Part shown: one piece after another, positions 7,872 to 16,180 of the stretch
Numbering within the stretch: the stretch's first letter is position 1
Layout of the letters: every line of letters starts with the position of its first letter
Assembly (NCBI GenBank): GCA_944389585.1
Contig: CALXMW010000013.1
Coordinates: 1 to 35,059, forward strand
DNA: 35,059 nt
Reading direction: 5' to 3'
Source: an uncultured Kiritimatiellota bacterium
GTDB taxonomy: Bacteria; Verrucomicrobiota; Kiritimatiellia; RFP12; DVOR01
Program-made: the position numbers and the translations under genes
Notes under the pieces: model-generated
The model's input: the letters and a program-made list of their open reading frames with translations, nothing else
What the model was told of the DNA's origin: nothing
Databases searched by the model: none

Positions 7872-8390
7872 ATGAGCAGACTTTCCCGCATCGCCCGCGC
7901 CGGCTTCTCCCTCATCGAGGTGAACATGGCCATCTTCGTCCTCGCCGGCGGCGCGCTCGCCCTCCTGGGCCTCTTCCCCCTGGGCCTGAGGGACAGCGCC
8001 GAGGCCCGCAACGAGATGCGCGTGGCCGCCTTTGCCGACCGCTTCGTCGGCGCGTGCAGGATCGCCGCCGAGCAGGCCGCCGACAAGGGTGAGTTCGAGG
8101 ATCTCCTCGCCGAGGCGATGGACGTCTCCGGCGGCCTGAAGCTCAACGACAGCGCCGGCGACGCGGACGACGACGGCTCCGACTACGACGAGGACAAGTC
8201 CGGCGTCTACTACCGCGCCTGGATGACCGAGGAAGGCCTGGGGAGCGGGGAGCTCTCCTCCGAGCACCTGAAGCGCTACCGCCTGGGCCTCCTGGTGACG
8301 GCCGAGAACCCCAAGCAGAACCCCCGCGCCATGTATTACGCCGCCGGCTACGGCCTGACCGTGACGCTCGACGGGCGGAACGCGGATTGA
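7872..8390 (+). CDS. GspI/PilV-like pseudopilin 5 (similar to Verru_Chthon cassette protein B)
   Basis: The 172-residue prepilin has an 11-residue leader, G11|F12 and FSLIE. Its helix ends in A-L-L-G-L-F-P-L-G-L, a pattern I associate with the I-like 'cassette B' proteins of Verrucomicrobia. The middle is strongly acidic (D-A-D-D-D-G-S-D-Y-D-E-D near residues 97-108). AGGAGGG at 7861-7867 overlaps the end of the previous gene and selects the ATG at 7872. It is likely a tip-complex subunit partnering the H-, J- and K-like proteins encoded beside it. Confidence 0.83.
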   Translation: MSRLSRIARAGFSLIEVNMAIFVLAGGALALLGLFPLGLRDSAEARNEMRVAAFADRFVGACRIAAEQAADKGEFEDLLAEAMDVSGGLKLNDSAGDADDDGSDYDEDKSGVYYRAWMTEEGLGSGELSSEHLKRYRLGLLVTAENPKQNPRAMYYAAGYGLTVTLDGRNAD

Positions 8391-8404
8391 GGGAGGCCAC
8401 AGCG

Positions 8405-9124
8405 ATGACAACGACCCCCAACCCTTCCCCGCGCAGCGGCTTCTCGCTGATCGAGATCCTCGTGGCGATGGCCATTCTCGTGGTCATCGTGATGATTGTG
8501 GCGGGCGTCTTCCAGCAGACGAGCCTGGCCTGGTCGCTCGGCCTGCGCCGCGCCACCGAGCAGGGCAACGTCCGCGCCGTAGCCGGCGCCATCGGGCGCG
8601 ACCTCTCCATGATCGTCGACCCCGCGAACCTCGCCATCGGCCCCGCCACCGGCGACGCAAGCGTCCAGGCCGGCGCGCTGGACGCGGGCCTCCCCGACGC
8701 CACCGAGCCCCTCGCCTCCAACACCGCGCTCACCTTCTGGGCGCTCATGGCCCCGGATCTCTGGGACGAGGAGCAGGACAAGGTGGCCCGCGAGCTGACG
8801 CGCGTCAGCTATCAGGCCGGCGCCAATTCCGTCACGCGCACCCTCACCACCTACGACGACGCCGGCTCCCCCACCGACACCGAGAGCGTCTTCAAGCTCG
8901 GCAACGGCAAGATCGAGTTCGAGACCATCCAGGGCGTCGCGGCCGAGGACTTCACCTCGGCCTACGGCGAAAGCGGGGACGTCGCCGGCATCCGCGTGGT
9001 CGTCACGCCCGCCGGCGCGCTCTCCGTGAACGATTACGAAATCTACGTCGGCTCCGCCGGCCCCGACGGCGAATGGGGCACGGACGACGACATCCGGCCC
9101 TGGGTGGAGGGGGAGGACAAATGA
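8405..9124 (+). CDS. GspJ-like pseudopilin 6 (similar to Verru_Chthon cassette protein C)
   Basis: The 239-residue prepilin has a 12-residue leader rich in Thr and Pro, G12|F13 and FSLIE. The helix A-M-A-I-L-V-V-I-V-M-I-V is followed by Q-Q-T-S-L-A-W, as in GspJ-type tip pseudopilins. The C-terminus carries A-G-P-D-G-E-W-G-T-D-D-D-I, nearly the same calcium-loop-like motif as in pseudopilin 1, which is unexpected for a J-type protein. GGGAGG lies 9 nt before the ATG at 8405. Its stop overlaps the next start by 4 nt (ATGA), which suggests coupled translation. Confidence 0.83.
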   Translation: MTTTPNPSPRSGFSLIEILVAMAILVVIVMIVAGVFQQTSLAWSLGLRRATEQGNVRAVAGAIGRDLSMIVDPANLAIGPATGDASVQAGALDAGLPDATEPLASNTALTFWALMAPDLWDEEQDKVARELTRVSYQAGANSVTRTLTTYDDAGSPTDTESVFKLGNGKIEFETIQGVAAEDFTSAYGESGDVAGIRVVVTPAGALSVNDYEIYVGSAGPDGEWGTDDDIRPWVEGEDK

Positions 9125-9645
9125 TGCGCGCCAAGACCAACGCCCGCGCGGGCTTCACCCTGGTCGAGCTGCTGGTGGTGCTGGCCATCATCGGCATCCT
9201 CGCGGCCACCTTCGTCACCTCCTCGATGTCCGCCTACGAGACGGCCCAGATCACCCGCGCCACCGCCGAGAGCCGCGAGCTGGGCAACGCCATCCGCCTC
9301 TACCTGCTCACGGAGCTCGACACCTCCGAGGACACCGCCGTCGAGGGCAGCGACCCCTTGCAGGAGCTCGGCCTCTCCGAGGGCACGGGCGAAATCTCCA
9401 GCGGCCTCACCACCCGCCTCACCACCCGCCAAGACGCCGGCTACGTCTACTACCAGGCCAACCAGGACTCCCTCCGCGGCGGCAAAATCGTCGACCCGTG
9501 GGGCAACCCCTACGTCATCCGCGTGCGGAAGGTCGACAACGTGAAGTCCGATTCCGACGTCCAGGACGAGGCCTACGAGATCGTCCTGCCCATCCAAGGG
9601 CGCCATCGCGCGTTGGAGCCCATCAACTCCGGCGCCACCAACTGA
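9121..9645 (+). CDS. GspG-like pseudopilin 7
   Basis: The 174-residue prepilin has G11|F12 and FTLVE. Later comes I-V-D-P-W-G-N-P-Y-V-I-R (about residues 123-134). The D-P-W-G-N-P-Y box is the hallmark of GspG, the major type II pseudopilin. Of the seven prepilins in this operon it has the best claim to be the major subunit. It starts with two consecutive ATG codons; the first (9121) overlaps the preceding stop and sits 5 nt after GGGGGAGG. It lacks the A-G-P-D-G calcium-type tail seen in pseudopilins 1 and 6. Confidence 0.87.
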   Translation: MMRAKTNARAGFTLVELLVVLAIIGILAATFVTSSMSAYETAQITRATAESRELGNAIRLYLLTELDTSEDTAVEGSDPLQELGLSEGTGEISSGLTTRLTTRQDAGYVYYQANQDSLRGGKIVDPWGNPYVIRVRKVDNVKSDSDVQDEAYEIVLPIQGRHRALEPINSGATN

Positions 9646-9660
9646 TCGGAGGCATCCCCC

Positions 9661-12600
9661 ATGCGACGCACCCCACGTTCCGATCGCGGTTCCGCCCTGC
9701 TGATTGTGCTCGGCCTCTTGGGCTTTCTGCTCATCAGCGCGGTGGCCTTCGCCATCTCCATGCGCACCGAGAAGAGCGCCGCGGCCTCCTACCGCACCGG
9801 CCTCCAGGCCCGCGAACTGCTGGCCACCGTCTTCGCCGAGGCCCGCTACGCCGTCGACGCCGCGCTCTCCGAACAACTCGAGGACGGCGGCGGCGACCCG
9901 CTTGCGGACGCCTCCGTGCGCACCGCCCGTAACCTCGCCCCCTTCCGCTATTCCGACGGCGGGACGGATCGCTACGCCCGCGTCCTGGCCTCCCGCGACG
10001 CCGGCAACGAGGAGAGCATCGCCTACCTGCTCGACGACGCCGTGCTCCGCCACGTGCCGCCGGCCTTCGCCTACGCCGTCTACGAGGCGCTGGAGAACAA
10101 CGACGACCCCGTCGCCGGCGGGCAACGCCCCGATGCCTACAACTTCGACCACTGCGCCAACTGGAAGCAGCTCAAGGTCGCCACCCCCACCCGCGAGGTC
10201 TCCGTCTCCGGCAAGACCGAAAAGGTGCACGAAGAGGTCATCGGCCGCATGGCCTGGGCCGTCGTCAACCTGTCCGACAGCCTCGACATCAACGCCGTCG
10301 GCTCCTTCTCGCCCAAGCGCGGCATCGGCCTCACCGCCAGCGAGTTCGCCTTCAACACCGACGGCGAGGACGACTACGCCCTTTTCGAGGAGAACGTCAA
10401 CGCCGAGGGCCTCCCCCTCTTCGCCTCCGGCGCCGACCTCGCGCTCTACGCCGCGCGCGCCACCTCCTCGGGCTACCTCTGGCGCGGCACGGGCGGCTTC
10501 TTCCCCTATTCCTGGGAGAACGCCATCGACGCGGCGGGGCAGGACGCCTACTCCCCCTTCACCGTCTACAGCTTCTGGCCCGACGCCGGGCGCGAGACCG
10601 AGAGCGGCAAGACCCTCTCGCAGACCACCTCCTCCGGCGGCAGCTCCGTCGAGACCATCCCCTGCAACGAGGTGAACACCGATTCCAACCTTCTCTCCCC
10701 CGGCAGCAAGCTCCAATCCTACTTCGGCACCGAGGAGGCCCTCCGCGACAACGCCGCCGCCGACTCCCTCGTGCAGATGCTCATGGATTACCTCGACGAG
10801 GACACCATCCCGAGCACCTACGAGAACGCCCCCTCCCAAGAGGCCTACAACAACGCCATCCCCACCGTCGAGCCCGTCCCCATGCTCTCCGAAATCGGCT
10901 ACACCGATGACGATTGGAAGAGCGGCGCGGCCTTCGAGAAAGACCTCGAAGACGCCCTCACCAAGGCCCTCGACGGCAAGAAGTCCAAAGCCGTCCAAGA
11001 CATCAACGAGCTCAAGGCGCTCAACGTGGACGAGGAGCTGACCCTCGAGCTTCCCGCGGCCAGCCTCACGGCCGCGCTGCGCACCTACTTCCCCGGCTGC
11101 GCCGAGAGCGAGCAGGGCGACTACCCCTTCCAGCTGGAAGGCTTCGCCATCGGCTACGCCGCCCTTGCCGAAGGCGAGGGGGAAAGCGCGGTGCCCAAGG
11201 CCAACGCCGTCAAGGGCAACGCCAAGGCCGCCCCCTTCGCGGCGGCGGAGGCCCTCGCCGTCTCGGGCGGCGAAGATCCCGGCGAGAACATCTACGAAGT
11301 CTCCCCCAACGTCAAGCTCACGGCCAACGGCGCCATCGGCTCCTACACGATCGAGGGCGCCGAAATCGCGATGACCGCGCCCTCGGTGGGCGGCGGCGGC
11401 CAGGGCGGCCAGGGCGGCGGCGGGGCCTCCGGCACGTCGCAGGCGACGAAGGTGACGCTCAACCTGCTCGTGGACTTCGTCTTCCGCGTCAAGGCCCTTT
11501 CCGGCGGCACGGTCGTCGACCTCTGCCCCGCCGGCAAGGGCTACAGTACGCCGCCCTCGGTCGAGGGCGCGGACTACCCTGCCACGCTCGCGCTCCGCCG
11601 GGACGCCAACCAGATGAGCGCCTACGACGGCAACTTCTTCCGCGTCTCGCGCACGCTCACGGCGACCTTTGACCTCTCGTGGGCGGAGGTTCAGGGCGCC
11701 GGCACCGCGGAGGACCCCTACACGGCCACCACCAAGGTCGAGAACTTCACCTTCGACTTCGAGCCGGAACACTGCAAGCTGACCGACGAGATTGACCTCG
11801 TCCCGGCCAAGAGCGCCGCCGACAAGGATTCCTACCAGGTCGCCTCGTCCGCCTCCGGCACTTGGTTCACCATCGACCCGCGCTACAACTGGCTCTCGCC
11901 CATGAAGGGCGTCTCCGACGAGCCCGCCCCGGCGAACTACGGCGCCGCCACCGGCAACGGCATCTTCCTGGCTGCCTTCTCCTCGCCGCACTGGCTCTTC
12001 TACGCGGGCGCGGACATGGAGCGCTCCTCCACCGAGCCCTCCGCGATCCAGCTGGCCTACGCCAAGGCGCACAACGGCGAGGACGGCAGCACGGGCCTTG
12101 TGCCGTTCTCGTGGGGCCTCGAGCCACAGGACGTCCGCTACGGCTACAACAACTCCGGCCAGCTCCTCCTCCCCGAGGAACTCGGCCTCCTGCCGGTGCC
12201 CTACACGCGCAACGACTGGACGCCCACCGGCACCTTCGACGACGTCACCTACCGCGGCGTCTCCCTCCAGAGCTACTACGACACCGTCGGCAAGGCCTCC
12301 TTCTACCGCACCATCCCTGTGACGGACTTCGAAGACGGCGCCTTCGGCGAGGCCGACTACACCCGGATGGTCAACCTCACCACGCGCTTCGGCCGCTTCG
12401 GCGGCAAGAACTTCCCCGAGGAGCACCGCGGCATCGTCAACGCCTTCGCCGGCATGGACGACTACACCTACGGCCAGCGCCTCAAGCAGTTCGCCATGCT
12501 CGGCATCCCCGACACCATCGCCGAGGCCGCCGCCAACACCTACACCCGCCTGCAAGAGGCCGTCGACGCCGCGCGCGTCTCCGACCAAATGTTGGCCGAC

Positions 12601-13131
12601 CTCGACGTGCTGAAGCCCGAGGGCGGCGAGGGCGGCGCCTCCGGCGGCGCGCCCACGGCCTCGAAGTACGACGACTTCGTGCGCGACTACCTCTTCCCCG
12701 TCGACGCCAATGGACGCGGCGAGGTCGGCGGCGACTCTTGGGAGAAGGACTACGTCCTCGCCGAGGCCGACGAAAACGGCCAGCAGGTCACGGGCCGCCC
12801 CACCCGCCCCACCACCCTCAAGGACGTCATCCTCCAGAAGGACGCCGAGGTCAGCCTCACCTCGAAGCTCCAAGGTTACAACGGCAAGACCAGCGGCGAC
12901 AAGCTGGGGCAGAACGACCTCACCACCCTCGTGGCGGTGGGCAACTCCTGCTTCGGCGACCGCCAGCAGCTCTTCCTCTACATCCTGCGCGCCGACACCA
13001 TCAACTACAGCTCCAACCGAGACCTCGCCGGCCACAAGCCGCAGACCACCGCCCGCGCCGTCGCCCTCGTCTGGCGCGACGCCTACGGCGAGCTGCCCGA
13101 CCGCGTCGTCTACTTCCAATACCTGCCATGA
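9661..13131 (+). CDS. Giant GspK-like minor pilin (Verru_Chthon cassette protein A-like)
   Basis: The 1156-residue protein begins with a short basic leader, G10|S11, then a hydrophobic helix S-A-L-L-I-V-L-G-L-L-G-F-L-L. The mature protein has no Glu at position 5 (Ile there), as in GspK, the pseudopilus tip protein. R-T-E-K-S-A-A and E-L-L-A-T-V-F-A-E-A-R follow the helix in the PilX/GspK style. The rest is a very large domain region, about 3.5 times the length of GspK. It has a Gly/Gln-rich break at about residues 579-590 and many aromatic and acidic stretches, so it is probably periplasmic or surface-exposed. The long D-type, B-type, C-type and A-type set resembles the Verru_Chthon cassette, whose A protein is also about 1000 residues. 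GGAGG precedes the ATG. Its stop overlaps the next start by 4 nt. Confidence 0.72.
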   Translation: MRRTPRSDRGSALLIVLGLLGFLLISAVAFAISMRTEKSAAASYRTGLQARELLATVFAEARYAVDAALSEQLEDGGGDPLADASVRTARNLAPFRYSDGGTDRYARVLASRDAGNEESIAYLLDDAVLRHVPPAFAYAVYEALENNDDPVAGGQRPDAYNFDHCANWKQLKVATPTREVSVSGKTEKVHEEVIGRMAWAVVNLSDSLDINAVGSFSPKRGIGLTASEFAFNTDGEDDYALFEENVNAEGLPLFASGADLALYAARATSSGYLWRGTGGFFPYSWENAIDAAGQDAYSPFTVYSFWPDAGRETESGKTLSQTTSSGGSSVETIPCNEVNTDSNLLSPGSKLQSYFGTEEALRDNAAADSLVQMLMDYLDEDTIPSTYENAPSQEAYNNAIPTVEPVPMLSEIGYTDDDWKSGAAFEKDLEDALTKALDGKKSKAVQDINELKALNVDEELTLELPAASLTAALRTYFPGCAESEQGDYPFQLEGFAIGYAALAEGEGESAVPKANAVKGNAKAAPFAAAEALAVSGGEDPGENIYEVSPNVKLTANGAIGSYTIEGAEIAMTAPSVGGGGQGGQGGGGASGTSQATKVTLNLLVDFVFRVKALSGGTVVDLCPAGKGYSTPPSVEGADYPATLALRRDANQMSAYDGNFFRVSRTLTATFDLSWAEVQGAGTAEDPYTATTKVENFTFDFEPEHCKLTDEIDLVPAKSAADKDSYQVASSASGTWFTIDPRYNWLSPMKGVSDEPAPANYGAATGNGIFLAAFSSPHWLFYAGADMERSSTEPSAIQLAYAKAHNGEDGSTGLVPFSWGLEPQDVRYGYNNSGQLLLPEELGLLPVPYTRNDWTPTGTFDDVTYRGVSLQSYYDTVGKASFYRTIPVTDFEDGAFGEADYTRMVNLTTRFGRFGGKNFPEEHRGIVNAFAGMDDYTYGQRLKQFAMLGIPDTIAEAAANTYTRLQEAVDAARVSDQMLADLDVLKPEGGEGGASGGAPTASKYDDFVRDYLFPVDANGRGEVGGDSWEKDYVLAEADENGQQVTGRPTRPTTLKDVILQKDAEVSLTSKLQGYNGKTSGDKLGQNDLTTLVAVGNSCFGDRQQLFLYILRADTINYSSNRDLAGHKPQTTARAVALVWRDAYGELPDRVVYFQYLP

Positions 13132-13541
13132 CCGATCCCGAGACCCTGCCCGACGACGAGGCCGAGGAACTCCTCGACCTGCGCTACCTTGGCCAATGGC
13201 AGATCGCCTGCTCCGGCGAGGACCTGCTGGATCTGCTGAACTGCGACGCGGGCGTCGGCCCCGCGCTCTATGCCCGGCTCGGCCTCACCCCGCGCCCCGT
13301 GGAGGGCCTCGGCTTCGACTGGACGGAGTTCGCCGAGATTGACCCCGCCGCCCACTACGCCCTCGAGTTCCCCGCCGGCACGGACTTCGCCGACTTCTCC
13401 GTCGCCCAAGCCCTGCGGCTTGAGGAAATCAGCGAAAAGTGCTTTAATGATTTGCCGACGGGAGAGGAAGACGACCCCTGCGACGGCGATTGCGAACATT
13501 GCCCCCAGGACTGCGTCGGCAAAAGACCCGTCACGGATTGA
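13128..13541 (+). CDS. Small acidic protein with a C-x3-C-x2-C-x3-C tail, unknown function
   Basis: The 137-residue protein starts inside the stop of the giant GspK-like gene (ATGA overlap). It is acidic, lacks a signal peptide or membrane segment, and is predicted to be cytoplasmic. Its last 25 residues hold C-D-G-D-C-E-H-C-P-Q-D-C, four Cys that could bind a metal or an iron-sulfur cluster. I do not recognise the family. The coupling suggests a role with the pilin machinery, or simply shared expression with tpiA, which starts 25 nt further on. Confidence 0.7.
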   Translation: MTDPETLPDDEAEELLDLRYLGQWQIACSGEDLLDLLNCDAGVGPALYARLGLTPRPVEGLGFDWTEFAEIDPAAHYALEFPAGTDFADFSVAQALRLEEISEKCFNDLPTGEEDDPCDGDCEHCPQDCVGKRPVTD

Positions 13542-13566
13542 ACAGCCCCAGAAAGGACACACCCCC

Positions 13567-14319
13567 ATGCGCACCAAAATCGTCGCAGGCAACTGGAAGA
13601 TGAACAAGACCGCCTCCGAGGCCGGAGACCTGATCGCCGGCATCCGCGCCGCCACCAACGACGGCGACTGCGGCGTCGAGGTCGTCGTCTGCGTCCCCTT
13701 CACCGACATCCCCGCCGCCGCCGCCGCCCTCCAGGGCTCCAAGATCGGCCTCGGCGCGCAGAACATGCACTGGAAGGACGCCGGCGCCTACACCGGCGAG
13801 ATTTCCGCCGCCATGCTCAAGGATCTGGGCGTGCAATACGTCATCCTCGGCCACTCCGAGCGCCGCCAGTACTTCGCCGAGACCGACGAGACCGTGAACC
13901 TCAAGCTCAAGGCCGCCCTCGCCGCCGGCCTCACCCCCATCGTCTGCGTGGGCGAGACCCTCGAGGAGCGCGAGGAGGGCAAGATGGAGGAGGTCATCGT
14001 CCGCCAAGTCTCCGCCGACCTCGCCGGCTGCCAGGAGGACTTCGGCCGCATCGTCATCGCCTACGAGCCCGTCTGGGCCATCGGCACCGGCAAGACCGCC
14101 ACCTCCACCCAGGCCCAGGAAGTCCACGCCCTCATCCGCGCCACCCTGGCCAAGATGAACCCCGCCAAGGCCGACGACGTGCGCATCCAGTACGGCGGCT
14201 CGATGAAGCCCGAGAACGCGGCCGACCTGATGGCCAAGCCCGACATCGACGGCGGCCTCATCGGCGGCGCGGCCCTGAAGGCCGATTCCTTCGCCGCCAT
14301 CGTCGCTGCCGGCAAGTGA
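13567..14319 (+). CDS. tpiA: Triosephosphate isomerase
   Basis: The 250-residue enzyme interconverts dihydroxyacetone phosphate and glyceraldehyde 3-phosphate in glycolysis. All key sites are visible: N-W-K-M-N with Lys11, G-H-S-E-R-R with His96, A-Y-E-P-V-W-A-I-G-T-G with the catalytic base Glu167 and its phosphate-gripping loop, and Y-G-G-S near the C-terminus. The length is normal. AAAGGA precedes the ATG by about 10 nt. The gene is the last of the pilin operon, just before a strong terminator. No promoter is visible in the 25-nt gap, so it probably depends on read-through from the pilin genes or on an internal promoter. Confidence 0.97.
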   Translation: MRTKIVAGNWKMNKTASEAGDLIAGIRAATNDGDCGVEVVVCVPFTDIPAAAAALQGSKIGLGAQNMHWKDAGAYTGEISAAMLKDLGVQYVILGHSERRQYFAETDETVNLKLKAALAAGLTPIVCVGETLEEREEGKMEEVIVRQVSADLAGCQEDFGRIVIAYEPVWAIGTGKTATSTQAQEVHALIRATLAKMNPAKADDVRIQYGGSMKPENAADLMAKPDIDGGLIGGAALKADSFAAIVAAGK

Positions 14320-14332
14320 GCCGCGCCGAAAG

Positions 14333-14368
14333 AAAAAGGGCCCGCCGGGAGACCGGCGGGCCTTTTTT
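14333..14368. terminator. Bidirectional terminator between tpiA and clpP
   Basis: GGCCCGCCGG (14339-14348), GAGA loop, CCGGCGGGCC (14353-14362), then six T on the right and a run of five A on the left. It can end tpiA transcripts on the plus strand and clpP transcripts on the minus strand. Confidence 0.93.
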
Positions 14369-14385
14369 GACGCTTGGCGGGGCGC

Positions 14386-14985
14386 TTAGGCCTTCGCCAC
14401 CACCGCGTCCACGAGGCCGTAGGCCTTGGCCTCGTCGGCGGACATGAAGTTGTCGCGGTCGGTGTCCTTGAAGATGGTCTCCAGGGGCTGGCCGGTGTGC
14501 TTGGCGAGGATCTCGTTGAGCGTCTGCTTCATGCGCTGGATCTCCGCGGCCTGGATTTGGATGTCCGTGCATTGCCCCTCGGCGCCGCCGAGGGGCTGGT
14601 GGATCATGATGCGCGCGTTGGGCAGGGCGTAGCGCTTGCCTTTCGCGCCGGCGGCCAAGAGCACCGCGCCCATGCTGGCGGCCTGGCCCACGCAGTAGGT
14701 GGCCACGTCGCAGGTGAGGAACTGCATCGTGTCGTAGATCGCCAGGCCGGCCGTGACCACGCCGCCGGGGGAGTTGATGTAGAAGTTGATGTCCCGCTTC
14801 GCGTCCTGCGACTGCAGGAAGAGCAGCTGGGCGATGACCAGGTTCGCCACGTTGTCGTCGATCGGGCCGCCCAGGAAGATGATGCGATCCTGCAGGAGGC
14901 GCGAGTAGATGTCATACGAACGCTCGCCCCGCGCGGTCTGCTCCACCACGATGGGCACCAGCATATTGTTCTTTGTCTCTTTCAT
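14386..14985 (-). CDS. clpP: ATP-dependent Clp protease proteolytic subunit
   Basis: The product is the serine protease barrel that works with ClpX/ClpA-type unfoldases. Counting from the internal Met at 14964, the triad falls at Ser97 (G-Q-A-A-S-M-G), His122 (M-I-H-Q-P) and Asp171 (D-R-D-N-F), the same numbers as in mature E. coli ClpP. From ATG 14985 the protein is 199 residues; from ATG 14964 it is 192. The -10 element ends 7 nt before 14985, so the transcript is predicted to start on this ATG with no leader; I therefore take 14985. If 14964 is used, the leader would be about 21 nt with only a weak AAAGAG. The seven extra residues could be a short propeptide. Confidence 0.95.
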   Translation of the reverse strand: MKETKNNMLVPIVVEQTARGERSYDIYSRLLQDRIIFLGGPIDDNVANLVIAQLLFLQSQDAKRDINFYINSPGGVVTAGLAIYDTMQFLTCDVATYCVGQAASMGAVLLAAGAKGKRYALPNARIMIHQPLGGAEGQCTDIQIQAAEIQRMKQTLNEILAKHTGQPLETIFKDTDRDNFMSADEAKAYGLVDAVVAKA

Positions 14986-14992
14986 GCCCGAT

Positions 14993-15003
14993 AGTGTACC
15001 ACA
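14993..15003 (-). promoter_or_regulatory. Extended -10 promoter of clpP, leaderless type
   Basis: It reads TGTGG TACACT on the minus strand, then 7 nt (ATCGGGC) and the ATG. The predicted transcript start coincides with the start codon. No Shine-Dalgarno is possible in the gap. Confidence 0.6.
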
Positions 15004-15032
15004 TCCGCCCCGCAGCGGCGCGGGCGGCCGCC

Positions 15033-16031
15033 TCAGGCCGGCTTGACGGCGCGGGCGAGGGCGTGGGGCATGGGCGGGGGCACGGGCGCGCAGGTGAAGC
15101 CGGTGAGCCCTGCGGCCTCCATCCAGCCTTTGAGCTCGGCGTCGGAGAAGACCCAGCCGTGCTCGGTGGTGAGGGCCATGTTGATGGCGAAGAGGGCGGA
15201 GAAGGGGGGCGTGGTGTGGTCGGGCCCGGTCATGAGGTCGAGGACGTAGAGGGCGCCGCCGGGCTTGAGGGCCTCCGCGGCGCGGCGGAGGATGTCGAGG
15301 ATGGCCGCGGGGGATTCCTGATGGAGGCAGCCGAAGAGGGTGACGGCGTCGTAGGCGGCGGGTTCCCAGCGGTCGACGTGGTAGTCTCCGGCGTGGCAAC
15401 GGACGCGGCCTGCGCAGGGGGCGGTGATTTCCTGGGCGACCTCGGCGATGGCGGGGAGGTCGACGGTGTCGCAGGTGAGGGTGGGGTCGCGCTGGGCCAT
15501 GAGGAGGGCGTAAGTGCCGGGGCCGCCGGCAAGGTCAAGGACGCGCGCGCCCTTGGGGAGGCCGAGGAGGGGGACGACGGCCTGCCCGATGGCCAGGGCG
15601 CGCCCGTGCATGGCCAGGGCGAAGCGGCGCGTGCGTTCCTTGTCCGCGCCGAGGTGGAGGGCGGGGGGCTCGACGGGGCGGCCGGTGCGGGCGAGCTGGG
15701 CCAGGCGGCCCCAGGCGGGGTAGACGTCGCGGTTGTAGGCGATGGCCCGCGTCAGGTCGTGCGGGGCGCCGCGCACGAGGGTGTCGGCGGAGGCTGGGGT
15801 GAGGGCGTAGCGGCCTTCCGCCTTCGTGAGGAGGCCGACGGCGACGGCGCTGTCAAGGATGAGGCGCAGGCCGCGGGGGTCGAGGGCAAGGCGTTGGGCG
15901 AGGGCCTCAAGGGTGGGGGGCTCGGCCTCGCGGAGGGCGGTGAAGAGATCCAGCTCCAGCGCGGCGAAGAGGACGGCCGAGCCGTAGAAGGCGCTGGCGA
16001 GGTCGACGATCTGTGGGATTTGCAAAGCCAT
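15033..16031 (-). CDS. SAM-dependent O-methyltransferase, COMT/hydroxyneurosporene type
   Basis: The 332-residue protein has two parts. The N-terminal winged-helix dimerisation domain (about 1-100) contains L-D-L-F-T-A-L and [10 protein letters not shown]. The Rossmann methyltransferase domain follows, with SAM motif [11 protein letters not shown] (about 163-173), D-L-P near residue 195 and L-K-P-G-G near residue 260. This is the plan of Methyltransf_2 family enzymes, which methylate hydroxyl groups of small molecules or polyketides. The substrate is unknown; no biosynthetic genes lie nearby. AAAGGAG precedes the ATG. It lies upstream of clpP on the same strand, but clpP has its own promoter in the 47-nt gap. 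Confidence 0.8.
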   Translation of the reverse strand: MALQIPQIVDLASAFYGSAVLFAALELDLFTALREAEPPTLEALAQRLALDPRGLRLILDSAVAVGLLTKAEGRYALTPASADTLVRGAPHDLTRAIAYNRDVYPAWGRLAQLARTGRPVEPPALHLGADKERTRRFALAMHGRALAIGQAVVPLLGLPKGARVLDLAGGPGTYALLMAQRDPTLTCDTVDLPAIAEVAQEITAPCAGRVRCHAGDYHVDRWEPAAYDAVTLFGCLHQESPAAILDILRRAAEALKPGGALYVLDLMTGPDHTTPPFSALFAINMALTTEHGWVFSDAELKGWMEAAGLTGFTCAPVPPPMPHALARAVKPA

Positions 16032-16050
16032 GTGGCGCTCCTTTGGCGTT

Positions 16051-16061
16051 ATGGTAGCAAA
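16051..16061 (-). promoter_or_regulatory. Extended -10-like promoter of the methyltransferase gene
   Basis: It reads TTTGC TACCAT on the minus strand. It is a weaker member of the shared extended -10 set. The predicted start near 16044 would put the AAAGGAG site at the very 5' end of the mRNA. Confidence 0.4.
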
Positions 16062-16130
16062 TCCCGGGCCTGCGTTCCGGGATGGGCGGTGTAGGCCGCG
16101 GTGTGGGGCGTAAGGCCGGAACGGCGCGGA

Positions 16131-16141
16131 TGTGTTATCTT
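16131..16141 (+). promoter_or_regulatory. Extended -10-like promoter of the GH84 gene
   Basis: TGTGT TATCTT followed by about 39 nt to the ATG. It keeps the TG and TAT of the shared motif but has CTT at the end, so it is probably weaker. Confidence 0.35.
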
Positions 16142-16180
16142 AAGAACGTGTAACGACCCTGTCGTCAGAGAGGAACCAAG

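Noticed and set aside
9043..13119. Open frame of 1358 codons on the minus strand opposite the giant pilin gene
   Set aside because: Composition is Val/Gly/Ala/Asp repeats typical of antisense to a GC-rich gene. It has no recognisable domain, and the plus-strand gene has a prepilin N-terminus, ribosome site and coupled neighbours.
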